A stretch of 64,000 nucleotides of DNA from Cherax quadricarinatus (taxonomy: Eukaryota > Arthropoda > Malacostraca > Decapoda > Parastacidae). The translations under genes and the position numbers were made by a program. The notes beneath the pieces are model-generated. The model did not search any database. It had not been told where the DNA came from and saw only the letters and a program-made list of their open reading frames with translations. Of the stretch, positions 41,880 to 55,603 are shown piece by piece. The stretch is taken from contig NC_091355.1 of the NCBI RefSeq assembly GCF_038502225.1, positions 16,958,556 to 17,022,555 on the forward strand. Direction: 5' to 3'. Positions within the stretch are counted from its first letter, which is position 1, and each line of letters begins with the position of its first letter.

Positions 41880-43365
41880 AGTGAAGGTGAAGACGAAGTG
41901 AAGATTAAAACGGGAAAGATGGGGGAAAAGGAGAATGGAAGAAAAAGTGAAGATGTGAAGAGGAGAAGGGGGAAGATGTGAAAATGTGAAGGTGAAGATG
42001 AATGAAGTGGAAAATGAGAAGTAAAGAAAATGAAATTGGGAAAAATGAAGATAAGAAAAGTAGAGATTGGAAAGAAGTAAATTAAGAAGAAGTGAATGTA
42101 AAGGAGTGAGGGAGGGGAAACAGAAGGAAGAGGAAAAAAGGGAAGTGAAGAAAGGGGAAGTGGACTGGGTGGAAGAAGGAAGTGAAGAGGGAAACAGAAG
42201 TGAAGATGGAAGAAGGAGAATGAAAAGATGTGAAACGGGAAAGTGAGAAGGAAAGGGGAAAAGGGGGAAGGTAAAAAAGGGGGAAATTGAAACAGAAGTG
42301 AAGATGTAAGACAGAAGTGAAGTTGGCGGTGAAAATGTGGCGGGTGGAGATTAAATGAAGTGAGAATGTGGCGGAAAGTAAAGGGGAAAAAGAAGTAAAG
42401 ATGTGAAGACAGTGAATGTGGCGAAGTGGGAGGGGAAGATAAAAGGAAGGGAAGAAGGAGAAGGAAGATGGAAGAAGTGAGAGGGGAAAAGAAGTGAAGA
42501 TTGAAACGAAGTGAAGATAAGACGAATGAAGATGTGAAGATGAAGGAGAATTGAAAAAGGGAAGGAGAGTGAAGAAGATAAATGAAGAAGGGAAGTGGGA
42601 ATGGAAAAAGGGAAAGTGGAATTGAAAAGAAAAGTGAGAGTGGAAAAGTGAGAAGTAAAACAAAGGAATGTGAAGGGTAAAGATGAAAAAGGAGAAGTGA
42701 GAGAAGAAAATGAAGATGTAAAACGAAGTGAAGATGTGAAGACGAAGTGAAGTGAAATTTAGGGAAAAAGGAGAGGAAGTGAAGACAGAAGTGAAGATGT
42801 GGGGAAGGAAAAATTTGGGAAGAAGGAGAAGTAAGGGCAGAAGTGAAGATGTGAAGACAGAAATAAGATAAGTAAAAGTGAAGTGAAGACGGGAAATAAG
42901 ATTGGAAAAAGGGTAAATTAAGGAAGTGAAGATGTAAAACGAAAGAGTTGAAGAAAAGGGGGTGAAGATGTAAAACAGAAGTAAATGTGAAGAAAAGAAG
43001 GTGAGAGATGTGAAACAAGGAAGAGGGAAAAGGGGGGTGGGAAAAAGAAGTGAAGATAAGAAGAAGTGAAGATGTAAAACGGGAAAGGGGGAAGGGGCAA
43101 AAAATGTAGGAAAAATGGGGTGGAAAAGTGGAAGATGTGAAGACAGAAAGAAAAGTGAAAATAAGACAGAAGTGAAGTGAAAAGGAAGGAGAGTGAAACA
43201 GTGAGAAGGAAAAAAGTAAAGATGGAAAAAGGGAGAAGGGGAGATGTGAAGCGGAAATAAGATGTGAAACAGGAAAGGAAGATTGAAGACAGAAGTGAAG
43301 ATGTGAAGAAAAAAGTGAAGTAAAGGCAGGAGAAGTGAGGATGTGAAGCACAATGAGAATGAAGA
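41880..43365. repeat. Minisatellite array, about 18-20 bp unit
   Basis: Noisy GAAGTGAAGATGTGAAGACA units across 1.5 kb. The 576-codon minus-strand Phe/Ser/His/Leu frame comes from this unit and is not a gene. Confidence 0.85.
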
Positions 43366-43504
43366 CGGAGAATGATTTTCAAGAGATTTGAACAGACAAT
43401 GTTTTTTTTATCTCCCTTTTCCCTTTTCCTTTTTGAGAAAAAAACTTCCCCTTTTAAAAAAAAAAAAAATTCTTGAAAATAAAAAAGTCGATCAAATAAG
43501 TCTC

Positions 43505-44105
43505 TTTTATCCGTTATTTGCCCCTGCCCCCGCCCCTTGACCGCCACCACGCTACCCCCCCCCGAACTTTCCCACCACTTACCTTGACCTGACCCCCCCT
43601 CCCTTTTTAACCCTACTTACCTTGCCTGACCCCCGCTCCCTTTGCCCCCTACACTTCCCTTGACCTGAAAACCCTTAACCCCCCACCCCCCCTTTGACCT
43701 GACCACCGCTACCTGACCCCCCCCCTTACCGACCATGACCCCCGTTTTGCCCTAAACCCCCCGACCTTGACCACCACTTTTCCCTTGTTTCCACCCGCCC
43801 CTTTGACCCCCCCGTTTTGACCCTGCCCCCACTTCCTTTGACCTGCCCCTTACTTCCCCGAACCCCAAGGCCACCCGCTCCCTTGACCGACCCAACTTGA
43901 CCTGACCCCCTTTCCCCGACCCTGCCCTGCCCCCCTACCTTTTACCGACCTGACCCCCCCTCCCCCCTGCCCCCCAGCACCTTGACCACCCGCTCCCTTC
44001 CCCGACCCCACGCTCGACCTGCCCACCCGCTCCTTTGTACCCCCCGCTCCCTTTGGGAAACAACCCGTTACCGGCCCCTGCCCCCCGTTCCCTCCCTTCC
44101 GCGTT
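43505..44105. repeat. C-rich minisatellite array
   Basis: Noisy units around CTTGACCTGACCCCCGCTCC. 43366-43504 and 44106-44250 show nothing recognisable. Confidence 0.8.
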
Positions 44106-44249
44106 ACCTTATTAAGTCTCCCTAAAAGTAAAAGTTGTTTTAAATTTTTTCCCGGAAATTGGACTTTTTGCATCTAAATTTGATTATGTGGCTAAAGTCA
44201 ATGGTTATGGATAAACCATGGTTTGGAGCAAAAGTCCTGTTATGTGAGC

Positions 44250-46755
44250 AAAAAGTCACCGAATTTTCTGTCATTTTCCCATCTCTGGACGGTGTCCCCT
44301 GTCTTTTCCCACCCTGACCGCCCCTTAAATTTCCCTTTTCCCACCGTTTTTAAATTTCATTGCCTTGACAGTTTCCGTCATATTCCATTGCCTTGACCGC
44401 CCCCTGCTATTTTTTTGGCCCGGACGGTTTTCCGTCGGGCGTGCGAAAACCAGTCGGGAAATTATGACTGGAAAATAGGAAAAGGGAATTACGGAAACCG
44501 TCAGGAGAATGAATGTGACTGGGCCCGTCCTGCGAAAAAAATACCGGGAAAGTCAAGGAAAGGGAATGAACAGAGCCCGGTCAGGGAGGGAATATGAGAG
44601 AAACCACCCCGGGAGGGAAAAAGACAAAAAACCCCGTTAAGGAGATAAAATGTGACAAAAATTTGTTAAGGGGTTTTGGGGGCAAACCTCGGGGAGATTA
44701 ATTACAAAACCCCGCCCGGGCGAGGGGAATATGACAAAAAAACCCCGTCCGGGCGTTGAAAAGAGAGAAAACCTCCCCGGACGATGGGCAATGACGAAAA
44801 AACCCCCGTCTGGCGATGGAATGACGGAAACCGCGATGAAAGGGAAAAGACGAAACCCCCCCCACGAAGGGAATTGACGGGGAAACCCGTCGGGGAGATG
44901 GTGCGGGGGGAATTGAGAGGGAAACTCGTCAGAAGTTGGAATATGAAAAGGGAAACCGTCGAACGAGGGTATGATGAAACCCCGTCACGGGGATAAAATA
45001 TGACGGAAAACCCCTTACGGGCGGGGTTTGACGAAACCCCCGGGGGAAGGGAATAGCAAAAAAACCTGTCCTTGAAGTTTTTGACTTTAAAAACCCTTTC
45101 CCCTGAAACTATTACGGAAACTGCCCATAAAAACGTAGGGGCCGTCAGGAGAGGGAATATGGAAACCGTACGTCCCCCTTGTTTTGGCAAAAAGGGGACT
45201 ACCCCAAACCAGTGGGGGGTTCCCGTAAACCCCGGGGCGGGTTTCCCTTTATTACCCACCACCTGGGGGGGTTTTCCGTCTTACCCACCACCGGGCGGGT
45301 TCCTGTCTTCCCCCCCGGGAGGGGCCCCTTTTTACACCACCCGTGGTACACTTAAACCCCCCCGGGGGATCCCTTTTATTCACTCCCGGCGGGTATCCCT
45401 GTTATTATCCCCCACCCCGAGGGGCCCCTGTATTACCCACTGCCCGGGAAACCCCTTCTTACCCATCCCCCGGACAATCCCTTTTTTATCCCCCCCGGAG
45501 GGGACCCCTGATCCACCACCTGACATTTTTTTGTTATATTCCACCCCCCTTGACCGGTTTTCTTTCTTTTTATCCCCTGACTTTTTTTCTTTTTACTCCA
45601 TCCCCCGGGAGTTTTTCCCCAGTAAATTCCTTCGCCTGAAAAGGCGTCATGTCACGAGGGAATGTTCATCATTTTCCATCCGCTTGGTTTTCCTGTCTTT
45701 TCTCCTGGATTTTTTCTGTCTAATCCATAACCTAAACTTTTTCTCTCTCTTTTACTCCCCCTGAATTTTCCCTTGTCTTTTTCCTTCTTCTTGGGGGTTC
45801 CGTTTTTCTTTTCCCTGACGGGTTTTTGTCATATTCCATCACCTGGGGGGGGAACCCCCGGGGGTTTTGTCATTTCCCATGCCCTTCCCGGCCCTCATGC
45901 AGGTTTTTGTTTCTTGATTTTTTTTTCCTGGACTTTCTCTTCTCTTACAGCCTGGACGGGTTGCCCTTTTTCCATCGCCCCAAAAAACCCCTTTTTTCTA
46001 TACCTTGGGACTTTTTTTCTTTCTTTTTCTGTTTTTCTGTCTTTTATTTTGGTAAAATTTTCCTGTCATTTTTTTTAGTAGCATTTTTGTCATATTTCTT
46101 TTTGGGCGGTTTTCCTATTATTTTCCCTGACGGGTTTCCCCTTTTTATCACCGGGGACACCTTTTTGCTTTTTCAGCCTAAATTTTTCGCTGTCACCCAT
46201 CCCCCTCGCTTTCCGTCATTTCCATCTCCTGGATGGGTTTCTGTCATATTCCTCGCTCTGGTTTTCCCCGCCATATTCCATCTCCTGGGGGGTTTCTTTT
46301 TTCCATCGCCAGACCCTGTTATTCCTCACCTGCGGGTTTTTTTTTCATTTTCCCATCTCCCGATGGGCCTGTTTTTCCCACCCCGACGGGTTTCCCTTGT
46401 CTTTCCCAGCGTGTTTCCCTTTATTTTCCCCTCGCTTTGGGCGGTTTCTGTTATTCCCTTTCTGGAGGGGTTTCCTCCAATTACATCGCCCTGCAGGGGG
46501 TTTTTTCTGTCATTTCCCTCCCATAACTGGTTTCATTGTGAAAACCCCCCTGGGGGGGGCCCTTTATTTTCCCGTCTCACTTTTTTCCTATTTTCCCCCC
46601 TTTGGCGGCTGTTATTCCTCGCTCGGAGGGGGTTTCTGTTTTTCCATCCCCCTGACGGGTTTCCCCTGTTATTCCCCCCCGGGTTGGTTTCCCTTCTCCC
46701 CAATTTTGGACGTTTCCTGCCTATTCCAGGGGTTGACTGTTTTCCGAAAGGGCGA
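44250..46755. repeat. About 30-bp minisatellite array with orientation switches
   Basis: Forward units (TTCCATCGCCTGGACGGGTT) occupy about 44250-44430 and 45170-46755. The reverse complement (AACCCGTCCGGGCGATGGAA-like) fills about 44430-45165. Homopolymer noise is heavy. Open frames on both strands are by-products. Confidence 0.7.
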
Positions 46756-47934
46756 AGTTGAAAATTAAAAAAGAGGCAAGATTAGCGGACTCAGAACATA
46801 ACCTGGACACGCCCAAACCAAGTGGCAGGTAACCTTCCAAAATCTCGTCGTTTATTGGGAAGGGATTTTGGTTTTATGGGTATGCAGCACCGCTTCCGCC
46901 CCTCTACGAACATGTTAACTGAGAATGTTCAAAAAAACGGTTTTTTCCGATTTAAAATTTTGATCGGGGGAAAACGTTAACACAATGAAAACCCAAAAGA
47001 AAATTTTTCTGTTTTTTCTATTTTTAAAATTTTTATTGTTTTCCCTGTTTTCAGCACCCAATTTTCTTTTGGGTCACCAAAGCTTTGGGTGCCAAGCCCT
47101 CCTTGATTTTTTAAATTTAGTCTTTTATTTGAATTTTGATTTTTTTCTCGGTCTGTGTTTCTGAAAAAGAAAAAAATGGAATGACAATACGTTTTCGCTC
47201 ATGTAAATCCCCATCATTTTTTCTGAGGCATCCCCGTTTTATTTGTGATGTGACAAAAGAACTTCTTTTCCCAAAAAAAACTTAAAAAAAATCGCTAAAA
47301 GGGAAAACTCGGGCACCACCACCCGCGCGAAAACCGGGACATTCATCTAATAAAACCGAACCTCCACCTAAATCTTTTACCCAGAGCCCTCCCGCGCTCT
47401 TTCCCCAACAAAACCCCCCGGGTTTTTGGTAAAAACCTTCCAGTAGTGTTTTTCCAGTAAATTCAGTTCCCCAGAATCCTAGAAAAGTCCTTTTAAAAAT
47501 CCAGATATTTAAAACATTTTCATGTGTTATTAACTCGGTGTTAAAACTTTATAAAATCACAACACAACGATGGGGGTAAAAATACAAAAAAGCAGTACTT
47601 CCCGGCTTTTTTTTTCAAGTACATGGAATTGTTTTATTTTTAATCAAGTGTTGTTTGTGTTAGAAAAGTGAATGTTTTTAAACAAAAATATTTAAAAAAT
47701 AAAATATGTGTTAAAAACGGGGACTTTGATGCCAAAAAAAAAAGCGGATAAATAAAAATAAACATTTAATATTTAACATAGTTATGTTTGGGGTGACAAA
47801 TTAAAAAATTTTGGGAAAACCCCTAATAAAACACTCAAAAATATTTTTAAAACACAAATAAGAAAAAAACAACTTTTCTCAGTATATTTTCATAGCGTCT
47901 AAAAAGTTTCCAAAAAATTTTTAAAGCCTGGGGG
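46756..47934. other. AT-rich noisy DNA, no gene recognised
   Basis: Frequent T/A runs, and no coding or repeat family that I can support. Confidence 0.45.
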
Positions 47935-49530
47935 GCGGAACTGTGGGCCCTTGGGGCTCGCGACCTCGGCCCAGGCTTTTTGGGATGTAATTACGGACGC
48001 AGTTTTCTGTGTGTGCACCCCCAGAAATTCCCCCCCTGACGTCTTGAACCAGCTCAAGACGCCATGCGCGAGGTCCTGAAGGTAACCGGACTTTGGGGAA
48101 GTGGGGGGGGGTCACCTGGGTTAGTGACTCCGGGAGACACTGACCCGGAAGGCACCCGGACTCGGGGGAAGGGGAAGATCACCTGGGGTGACTTTTTGGG
48201 TGGGAAGGACCGCTGCCTGGGGAAGGGGGGAAAGGGAATCCCCGGTTTTAAATGGCTCCTGGAGACACTGATCGGGAAGGCCCCGGGCCCCCTTGGGGAA
48301 ATGGGAAGGGGAAAACCCCGGGGAGCGGAAATTTCTGGATCCGGGGAAGGGGGGCTGACCGGGAAGGGGGGGAACACCCGGGAGCGAGGGATTTTCCCGG
48401 GATCATAAACCCGGAAAGGCAGTACATGCTTTGGGGTGACCGGGGAAGGGGGGGGAAGTACCCGGCGGTGAAAAACCCCCGGATCTGTCCGGGGAAAGGC
48501 AAAATACCGCGCCCCGGGGAAGTGGGGAAGGGAGCCCACGGGGGTGACAAAAGGGGATTTCGGGGGCCTGACCCGGAAGGGCCCCCGGGGAAAGGGGGGA
48601 AAGGGGAAGCACGGGACAACGGATAATTCCTGAAATGAACTTGGGGAAGGTTTGTTTTTGAGGGGACCTTGGTAAGTGGGGGGGAAAACGGGGCAGCGGA
48701 TATTCCTGGATACATGAACCTGGGCAAAATCTCGTTGGGGCGACCTGGGTTAGTGGGAAGGGAAGAACCGGCGGTAGACGGGGATTCCGGGAAAATTTGG
48801 GGCAAAAAAACCCGCTGAGGGAAGTGGGAAATTCACCTGGGGTGAAAAAAGTGCCCCGGAAATGATGGGGAACCCCCCGCCGGGAAAATGGGGGGGGAAA
48901 CCCGGGGCGGCGGATTTTCCCGGATACTGAACGGGGGAAGGGGGGAGGTGCCTGGTGAGGAAGGTTCCGGCGACCGGGAAGGGAAGAATCCCTGACCGGG
49001 GAAGGGGGGAAGGGAGCCCGGGGGGGAAAAATTTGCCCCCGGGTGATCGGGAAGGCACCGCCGCCGGGGAAATGGGGAAGGGAAGACCCCGGGGAGCGGA
49101 GGGTTCTGATAGAACTTGGGGAAGGTTGTTGTTGGGGCTGCCCGGGAAGGGGAAAGGGGAAAACCCCGGGAGCGAGGGGATGGTTCCTGATCTTTCCTGG
49201 GCAAAAAAAACATGCAGGGGGCTGACCTTGGGAGTGGGAAGGGTATCCGGGACGGAAGGTTTCCCTGGATCATGCCTGGGGCACAAGCGGGGGAGGCTGA
49301 CCGGGGAAGTGAAGGAAAACCGGAGGGGGCAGAGGGTTTCCCGGATACAAAACCCGGGGGAAACTGGGGCTGAAGGCAGAGAGAGAAAGAGGGCAGGCGC
49401 CCGGGAAGGGAAAGGGTGGGGGGCCCAGAGAACCCTGAACATGAACCTGGGGAAGGCGGGGGGCGGCCCTTAAAAGACGAACCACTCCTCCCGGCGGTCT
49501 GAATGAGAAACTCTGAGGCGACGGGTAAAT
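47935..49530 (+). repeat. Minisatellite-cored element, copy 1
   Basis: The 5' flank (TGTAATTACGGACGCAGTTT, TGTGTGTGCACC, CATGCGCGAGGTCCTGA) and 3' flank (AAAAGACGAACCACT, GAAACTCTGAGGCGACGGG, AATTCATTCTAAATTATT) enclose about 1.4 kb of noisy units (GACCTTGGGGAAGTGGGAAG, GGAAATTCCTGGATACATGAACC). Both flanks are shared with 57430-58860. The 3' flank is shared with 960-1030. Confidence 0.65.
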
Positions 49531-49534
49531 TATT

Positions 49535-50515
49535 ATAATTCATTCTAAATTATTATTAATTTTTCATTATTTATTATTATTATTTTTAAAATTTTTTTAT
49601 TTTTTTTCCCCTGGGGCCCCCCGGGGGGAAAAAGCCCCATCTTTCATCCTATGTTTGCCGAAGGGTTTTTACCCTTTTTAACCCCTCCCCCCCCCCGAAC
49701 CTGTTTCCCTCCCGGCTCGGGGCCCCGGTTTCTGAACCTAAAATGTTACGTCACCCCCCGATAAAGTTTTCCCGTCTCCTTCCCCCTCCAAACCGCCGCG
49801 CCGCTGGGCCCCTCCCCCCCTTTTCCCCCCCCTCCCCTTTTCCCTGGCCGCCCCCTCCGCTTCCTTTCCCACAGACTGATCATCGGGTTATTCTGTTTTG
49901 TCCTTTCCCCCGTCGAACCCACCTCAAAAACCCCTTTCCCCCTCTGGCCTTTTTGGGTTCCCCCCCCCCTTTTAAACCAAATTCTCTGCTTTTCACACCA
50001 CACATTCTCCAAAAAACCCATTCCCCCAAACCTTTTCCCTCCTGAAACATTCACCCCCAATGTTTTCACACCCATGTGGGGTTGGAAAAACCCTTCCCCC
50101 CTTTTGCCCCCAAAAAATTTTTCCCACAGAAAATTCCCCCCCCCTTTTTCATCCCTTGATTCACCTCTCTTTCGGGGCCCCCCAGCCACCCCAAAATTCT
50201 GAATCTTTCCCTCCTCCTTCTCTCCTCAATTAATCAACCATCACCTTCTTTTTTTTCCCTCAAAACCCTTTACTCTTTTTTCCTTTCAATTTTTTTTTTG
50301 CACCCCTTAAAAAACTTTCAACCCTTTCGAATCCCCCAAAGAACGGGCATCAGCAAAACCCGGGACCTCCCACGTGTGTGATTTTTTATCTTTTAACTCC
50401 CCTCTTCCCAAACCCCTCCCTTTCTTACAACCCCACTATAAATATTTAAACAACCACGGGACATCACCACCCTTGCTTACTTTTACGGGGAAAAAATTTC
50501 CCCCAAATACTCCAC
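49535..50515 (-). pseudogene. RTE LINE copy, antisense, distorted
   Basis: After an AT-rich joint, words of the plus strand follow the order of 8822-10030: CAGACTGATCATCGGGTTAT, TTTTCACACCACACATTCTC, AACATTCACCCCCAATGTTT, CTTTTAACTCC with ACCCCACTATAAATATTTAA, and ACTTTTACGGGGAAAAAATT. The homopolymers are wrong throughout. 50516-50620 is TTA/TTTTA low complexity. Confidence 0.65.
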
Positions 50516-50581
50516 CCCATTTTTATTTTTAAATTTTTTATTACTATTTTATTTTTTATTATTTTTATTATTATTATTTTA

Positions 50582-50616
<35 letters not shown>

Positions 50617-50639
50617 TGATTTAATTAAAAGAAAACCAA

Positions 50640-51155
50640 ACCCCCCTAATAGCATCGGGGGTGTTATTCCCACCCCCAAAAGGCCTCCCCCTGACAAGAT
50701 TGAAACCCTTCAAATTTTTTCCAGCCCCCCTGTGCATCGGGTGTTTTTCCCCATCGCCCCCCCGGACTGGGGGTTTTTTCCCCCCCCCAGCCCCCCCCCC
50801 AAAGCATCGGTGGTTTTTTCCCCTCCGGCCCCCTGGAAATGGGGGTGTTATTCCCCCGCCCCTACATGCTTTGGTGGTGTTATTACCCCAGCCCCCCTGA
50901 CTGCAGGGGGGGGTTTATTCCCCTCCAGCCCCTGACGAATAGGGGGTTTATTCCCCCCCGCCCCCCGGACATTTTTTTTGGGGCATTGGTGGTGTTATTA
51001 CCCCCGCCCCCCTGAAACAGTGGGCCCCACCCCCCGGTCGGGGGTTTATTACCCCAGCCTCCCCGGGGGGGACCCCCGGACATGGTGGTGTTATTCCCCC
51101 CTTCCAGCCTTTTTCCCCCCCTGGGCCCCCCCCCCCCGGGGGGGGGGGGGGTACA
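50640..51155. repeat. About 36-bp C-rich minisatellite array
   Basis: Noisy units of GGTGGTGTTATTCCCCC plus GCCCCCTGGACATG type, about 13 copies. 51156-51690 is A/T-run-rich with no gene. Confidence 0.75.
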
Positions 51156-51689
51156 TTTGAAAAATCCCCCGAACTTTATCTCTTAAACATTTTTCCCCTC
51201 CTCCACATAACCCTGTTTTCCCCAAGGGCCTCGACAAACATTTGGCTTTTAAAATGGGGGGGTTTATTCCTCCCAGCCTTCCCCAAATTCCGTGGGTTTT
51301 CCAAAAACCTTGAAAATTGCTTTTTTCCTCTGGGTTTAAATATATTTTTCATTTTTTTAAATTTAAAAAAATAAAACTTTTCAAAAAAAACACCTCCTTT
51401 TTTAAATTTAAAAAAGCTAAAACTATATGGTAATTTTAAAAAAATTTAATAATAAAACCAATGAAACTTTTCTTTTTTCGGGATTAAAAATTGATCCAAA
51501 TTTTTCCCTTGGGTTTTTAAATTATTTTTTCTTTTTTTATTAAAAAACAATACCTTTTTGGGTTCAAAAAAAAGAAACGAAAACTTTAACTAACCTTTCC
51601 CCTTTTAAACAATTTGGCCCCAAAATTTTTTTTGAAAAAAAAAATTTTTCAAAACCCCAAAAAATTTTTCCCCGTTAGGGGGTTGGAAT

Positions 51690-54125
51690 AAATTTGGGGG
51701 TTTGAAAAAAACATCTCGGGCCGGTTTGGGGGTTTTTGTTATTGGGGAAACCCCGACTTTTCCAAAATTTATTTTTAAAACCAAGTCCCCGGTTTTTAAA
51801 AAGCTTTGGGAAAAAAGGCTTGGCCAGATTTTTTAAACAGTTACCCGGTTTGGCAAAACACAGGGGGTTTAAACCCAAACCGGGGCCCAAACCGTACTCC
51901 GGGTTTGGGGCCCCCAACTCGGGCCCGGTGTCCCTTCTGGCCGGGTTTGTGCACAAAATCTTGGCCGGTTGGAACAATCGTCTGGGGGTTGGAAACCGTC
52001 TACTGGCGGTTGGGGGAACACGTCTCTGGCCGGTTTTGGCCCCAAACATCACTGGGGTTTGGAACACGGTCCGGGCCCGGGGTTGGGGCCCCGTACTGGC
52101 CGGTTGGGGCCCCAAACAGTCGTACTGCCGGTTTGGAACCCGCTACTCCAGGGGAAACCCAACAGCTACTGGGGGTTGTCCCGTCTCTGGCCGGGTTGGG
52201 GCCCCAATCGTACTGGCCGGTTGTGCACACCGTCTCTGGCCGGTTGGGAAAACGTCGTACGGGCCCGGGGGCAACACAGTCGTCTGGCCAGGGTGGCCCG
52301 TCGTCGGGCCGGTTGTGCCGCACGGCCAGGTTGGCAACAAAATCTAGGGGTTGGCAACACAGTCTCTGGGTTTTAACAACTACTGAGTTTGGGGCAACCC
52401 ATCTCTGGCCTTGGGGGAACAAAAATCTCTCCGGTTTCAACACACAGGTCGTACTCCCCGGGTTGTGGCAACCGTCTCTCCGGGTTTGGGCAACACATCG
52501 TACTCCGGGATAACACACACGTACGGGCCCAGGTTGTCCAACAGTCTACTGGCCAGGTTGGGCAACACTTTACGGGCCCGGTGGGGAAACCGTCTCTCGG
52601 TTTGTAACACGTCTGCTGGCCAGGTTTGGCAACACAGCTACTGGAGGTTGTGGAACAATAAACGGGCCAGGTTGGGCAACACAATCGTATGGAGGTTTGC
52701 AGACACACCGTACCCGGTTTTCCCGTCCGGGCCCGGTGGGCAACACAGTGTACTCCCTTTTGGGAACACACATCTACTGGCCGGGGCAACACCAGTTCTC
52801 CCGTTTGGCAACAAAAAGTCGTATTTTGGCAACCCGTCAGGGCAGGTTTAAAACACGTCTACCCGGGGTTGTCCGCAACATGTACTCCGGGTTTGGAAAC
52901 CCTTTCCAGGTTTCAAAAAGTCGTCTCCCGGGTTTTTTAAAACAAAATCTCTCCGGTTGGGGCAACCCCGTCGTACGGGGGGTTGGGGCCAAACACAGTC
53001 GTACTGGCCGGGGGTTGTGGCAACCCAACATCGTATCCCGGGGGGAAACACAGTCTACTGGCGGTTTCAACACAATCGTACTAAATTGGGCAACACACAT
53101 CGGGCCAGGTTGGCAACCCCTCGTACTCCGGGTTGGCAACACATCACCCTCCTTTGTGCCACACATCTACTCCGGGTACAAAAAATCGTATCCGGGTTGG
53201 GGAAAAACCCATGCTGGCCCGGGTTTGGCAACTTACTCGGTTGTGGCCACCGTCTCTGGCCGGTTTGTGGAAACCCCAAATCGTCCCATTGTGGCAACCA
53301 GTCGTACGGGCCGGGTTGTGGCAACACAGTCATGGCCGGGTTGGGCAACCCTCAATGGCAGGTTGGCAACACGCTTTTTCCCGGTTGTGGCAACACAGTC
53401 TCGGGCCCGGGTTTGTGGCAACACAGTCGTACTGGCCGGTTTGGCCCCGTCGTACTGGCCGGGTTGTGGAACCATGACGGGGGTTGGGCAACTCGTACGG
53501 CCGGTTTTAAACACAGTCGTATGGCCGGTTGTGCAACACACAGTCGTACTGGCCCAGGTTTGTCAACACAATCGTACGGCGGTTGGGGGGAAACACACGT
53601 ACCCGGGTTGTGGCACAGTCGTCTCCGGTTGGGGAAAAACCAATCTCTCCGGTTTGGCAAAACACGTCGTACTCCGGTTTTGGGCAACAACAGTCACGGA
53701 TTGTGGCAACACAGGTCTTTGGGCAGGTTGTGGCCCCGGTTGGCCATTTTGGGGCAACCCACAGTCTGGGGGGTTGGGCCCGTCGTACGGGCCCGGGTTG
53801 TGGCACCAAAAGTACTGGCGGTTAACACACGTCCCGGGGTTTGGCAACAAGTCGCTCCCGGGGTGTGGAAACCAGCGTCGGCCAGTTGTCAACAAGGGGT
53901 TTACTGGGGGGTTGTGGCAACGCAAAGCGTACTGGGGGGGAAAAAAAAATCTCGGCATTTGGGGAACACACGGTGTCGGCGTTTAAAAAATGACGGCCAG
54001 GTTTAAAATTACTCGGGTTGGAAAAACCATTCTCAGGTTTAAAAACCATCTGCCGGTTGGAAAAAAAACACAGTCGTACCCACGGGGAAAACACGTCTTT
54101 TCCTGTGCAAAAAATTTGAAACGGA
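51690..54125. repeat. About 28-bp minisatellite array
   Basis: Noisy units around GGTTGTGGCAACACAGTCGT plus ACTGGCCA, about 85 copies by length. A 28-bp unit rotates the reading frame, and deletions leave spurious frames up to 429 codons on both strands. 54126-54435 is noisy AT-rich DNA. Confidence 0.85.
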
Positions 54126-54439
54126 AAAATTTGGCACAAAATCGATCCAAATTTTTTGGTTAAAACAAAGTCTAAAAAAAGGGGTTTTTGGAAAACAGTT
54201 TTTACCTAAAAAAAGGTTTTAAAAAATTTGAAAAAATTTTTATCTTAACCACAAGTCTCTCAAGTTATCCCTTTTTCCTATTTCATCTTTTACCACATTA
54301 TTTCATCAAAAAATTATAACCCTTTTAATTTTTTAAAAAAAATTTTAAAACATAGAAAAAAAATTTTCTAAAATTTCTTTTTCAATTTTACAATATTAAA
54401 TTTTTAAATTTAAAAAATGATGAGGAATTTGTATTCTTA

Positions 54440-54990
54440 TAACGGGACCTTATTTTATTGTGTTTTATATTGTTTTTAATTGTATTTAAAATTTTGTTTT
54501 ATATGTGTTGTTGTTTTGTATTTATATTACACATTTATATATTTGTTTTTATATTTTTGTAATTTTTACATTATATATATTTGTTTATATGTGTTTTATG
54601 ATTTTGTGTAAAATGTAATATATGTGTGTTGTGATGTGTTTTGTATTTTACACATGTATGTATATATGTGTTGGGATGTGTGTTTGTGTGATTATTTTTC
54701 AAATTATGTTTTATGTGTTTGGGGGTATTTTTGTTACACATGTATTTAAAAAATGTGTTTTAATGTGTTTTGGGGATGTGTTACAAAGTATTATATATTG
54801 TTGGGATATTTTTTGTGTGTATTTTTACACATGATGTATAAATTTTTGAGTGTTTTGTAGCATTTTATTTACACATTATTAAATATTTTGTTGGTAAGTT
54901 TTGTAATGTGTAGGTACACATGTATGTATATATGTGTGTTGGGATATTTTTTAAATGTTAAAAATGTATGTATCATGTGTTTTGTAGTAT
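54440..54990. repeat. AT-rich minisatellite with ACACATGTATG motif
   Basis: Units of about 45-50 bp containing TTTACACATGTATGTATATA and TGTGTTGGGATGTGTTTTGT. 55000-55510 has no gene, only short GC-rich words near 55080-55190. Confidence 0.65.
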
Positions 54991-55508
54991 TTTATTGTAG
55001 ATAAAATAAAAAATCATCAAAAAAATTGTATGATCTACATAATAATTCCGGGGAAAACACGTTCCGTTTGCACTTGCTGCTCTTTTTCAGCCGACTCTGC
55101 TGTCCCGGGGTCGCTTCCGGGTTTTGTCGTCTGGCTGATACCCATCATCTGGCTGTTCCCCACCCCACTCTGCTGTCCCTGAAATTTTGACAATACCGGA
55201 AAGTTTATGTCAGAATTTTGAAATTGAAGTGATGATAAAAAAAATCGATAAATAGAAGACTGTAAAATTTGAAAGTGGGGAATTTAAATGTGTAAACAGA
55301 AATACTAAGCCCTTTTGAAAAAAAATTTCATTGGGCATTTATAGTTTGGGAAAAAAAAAACATGAAGATGTTTGGGAGGCTTTAAAAAATGTTGAATTGT
55401 TACAAATCGAAAGATGATAAAATTTTTCCCCAAAAAAAAGTCTTAGATAATGTTGTGTGATGTTGCCGTGGGGTTAAAAACGTTGATGTCACTTACTTTT
55501 TAAAATAC

Positions 55509-55511
<3 letters not shown>

Positions 55512-55602
<91 letters not shown>
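55512..55602. repeat. (TA)n microsatellite with interruptions
   Basis: TA tract with a few TTA/ATA slips. 55603-55790 is unremarkable. Confidence 0.93.

Positions 55603-55603
<1 letters not shown>

Noticed and set aside
41621..43351. 576-codon minus-strand open frame
   Set aside because: It is a translation of the GAAGTGAAGATGTG minisatellite. Ser/Phe/His/Leu-only composition and equally long frames in another phase show that it is not a gene.
45826..46761. 311-codon Phe/Pro-rich membrane-like protein
   Set aside because: The hydrophobicity comes from T/C-rich minisatellite units. Frames of the same type appear in other phases.
52697..53986. 429-codon plus-strand open frame and overlapping long frames
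   Set aside because: They come from the 28-bp GTTGTGGCAACACAGTCGTA array in noisy sequence. Long frames occur in several phases and on both strands.
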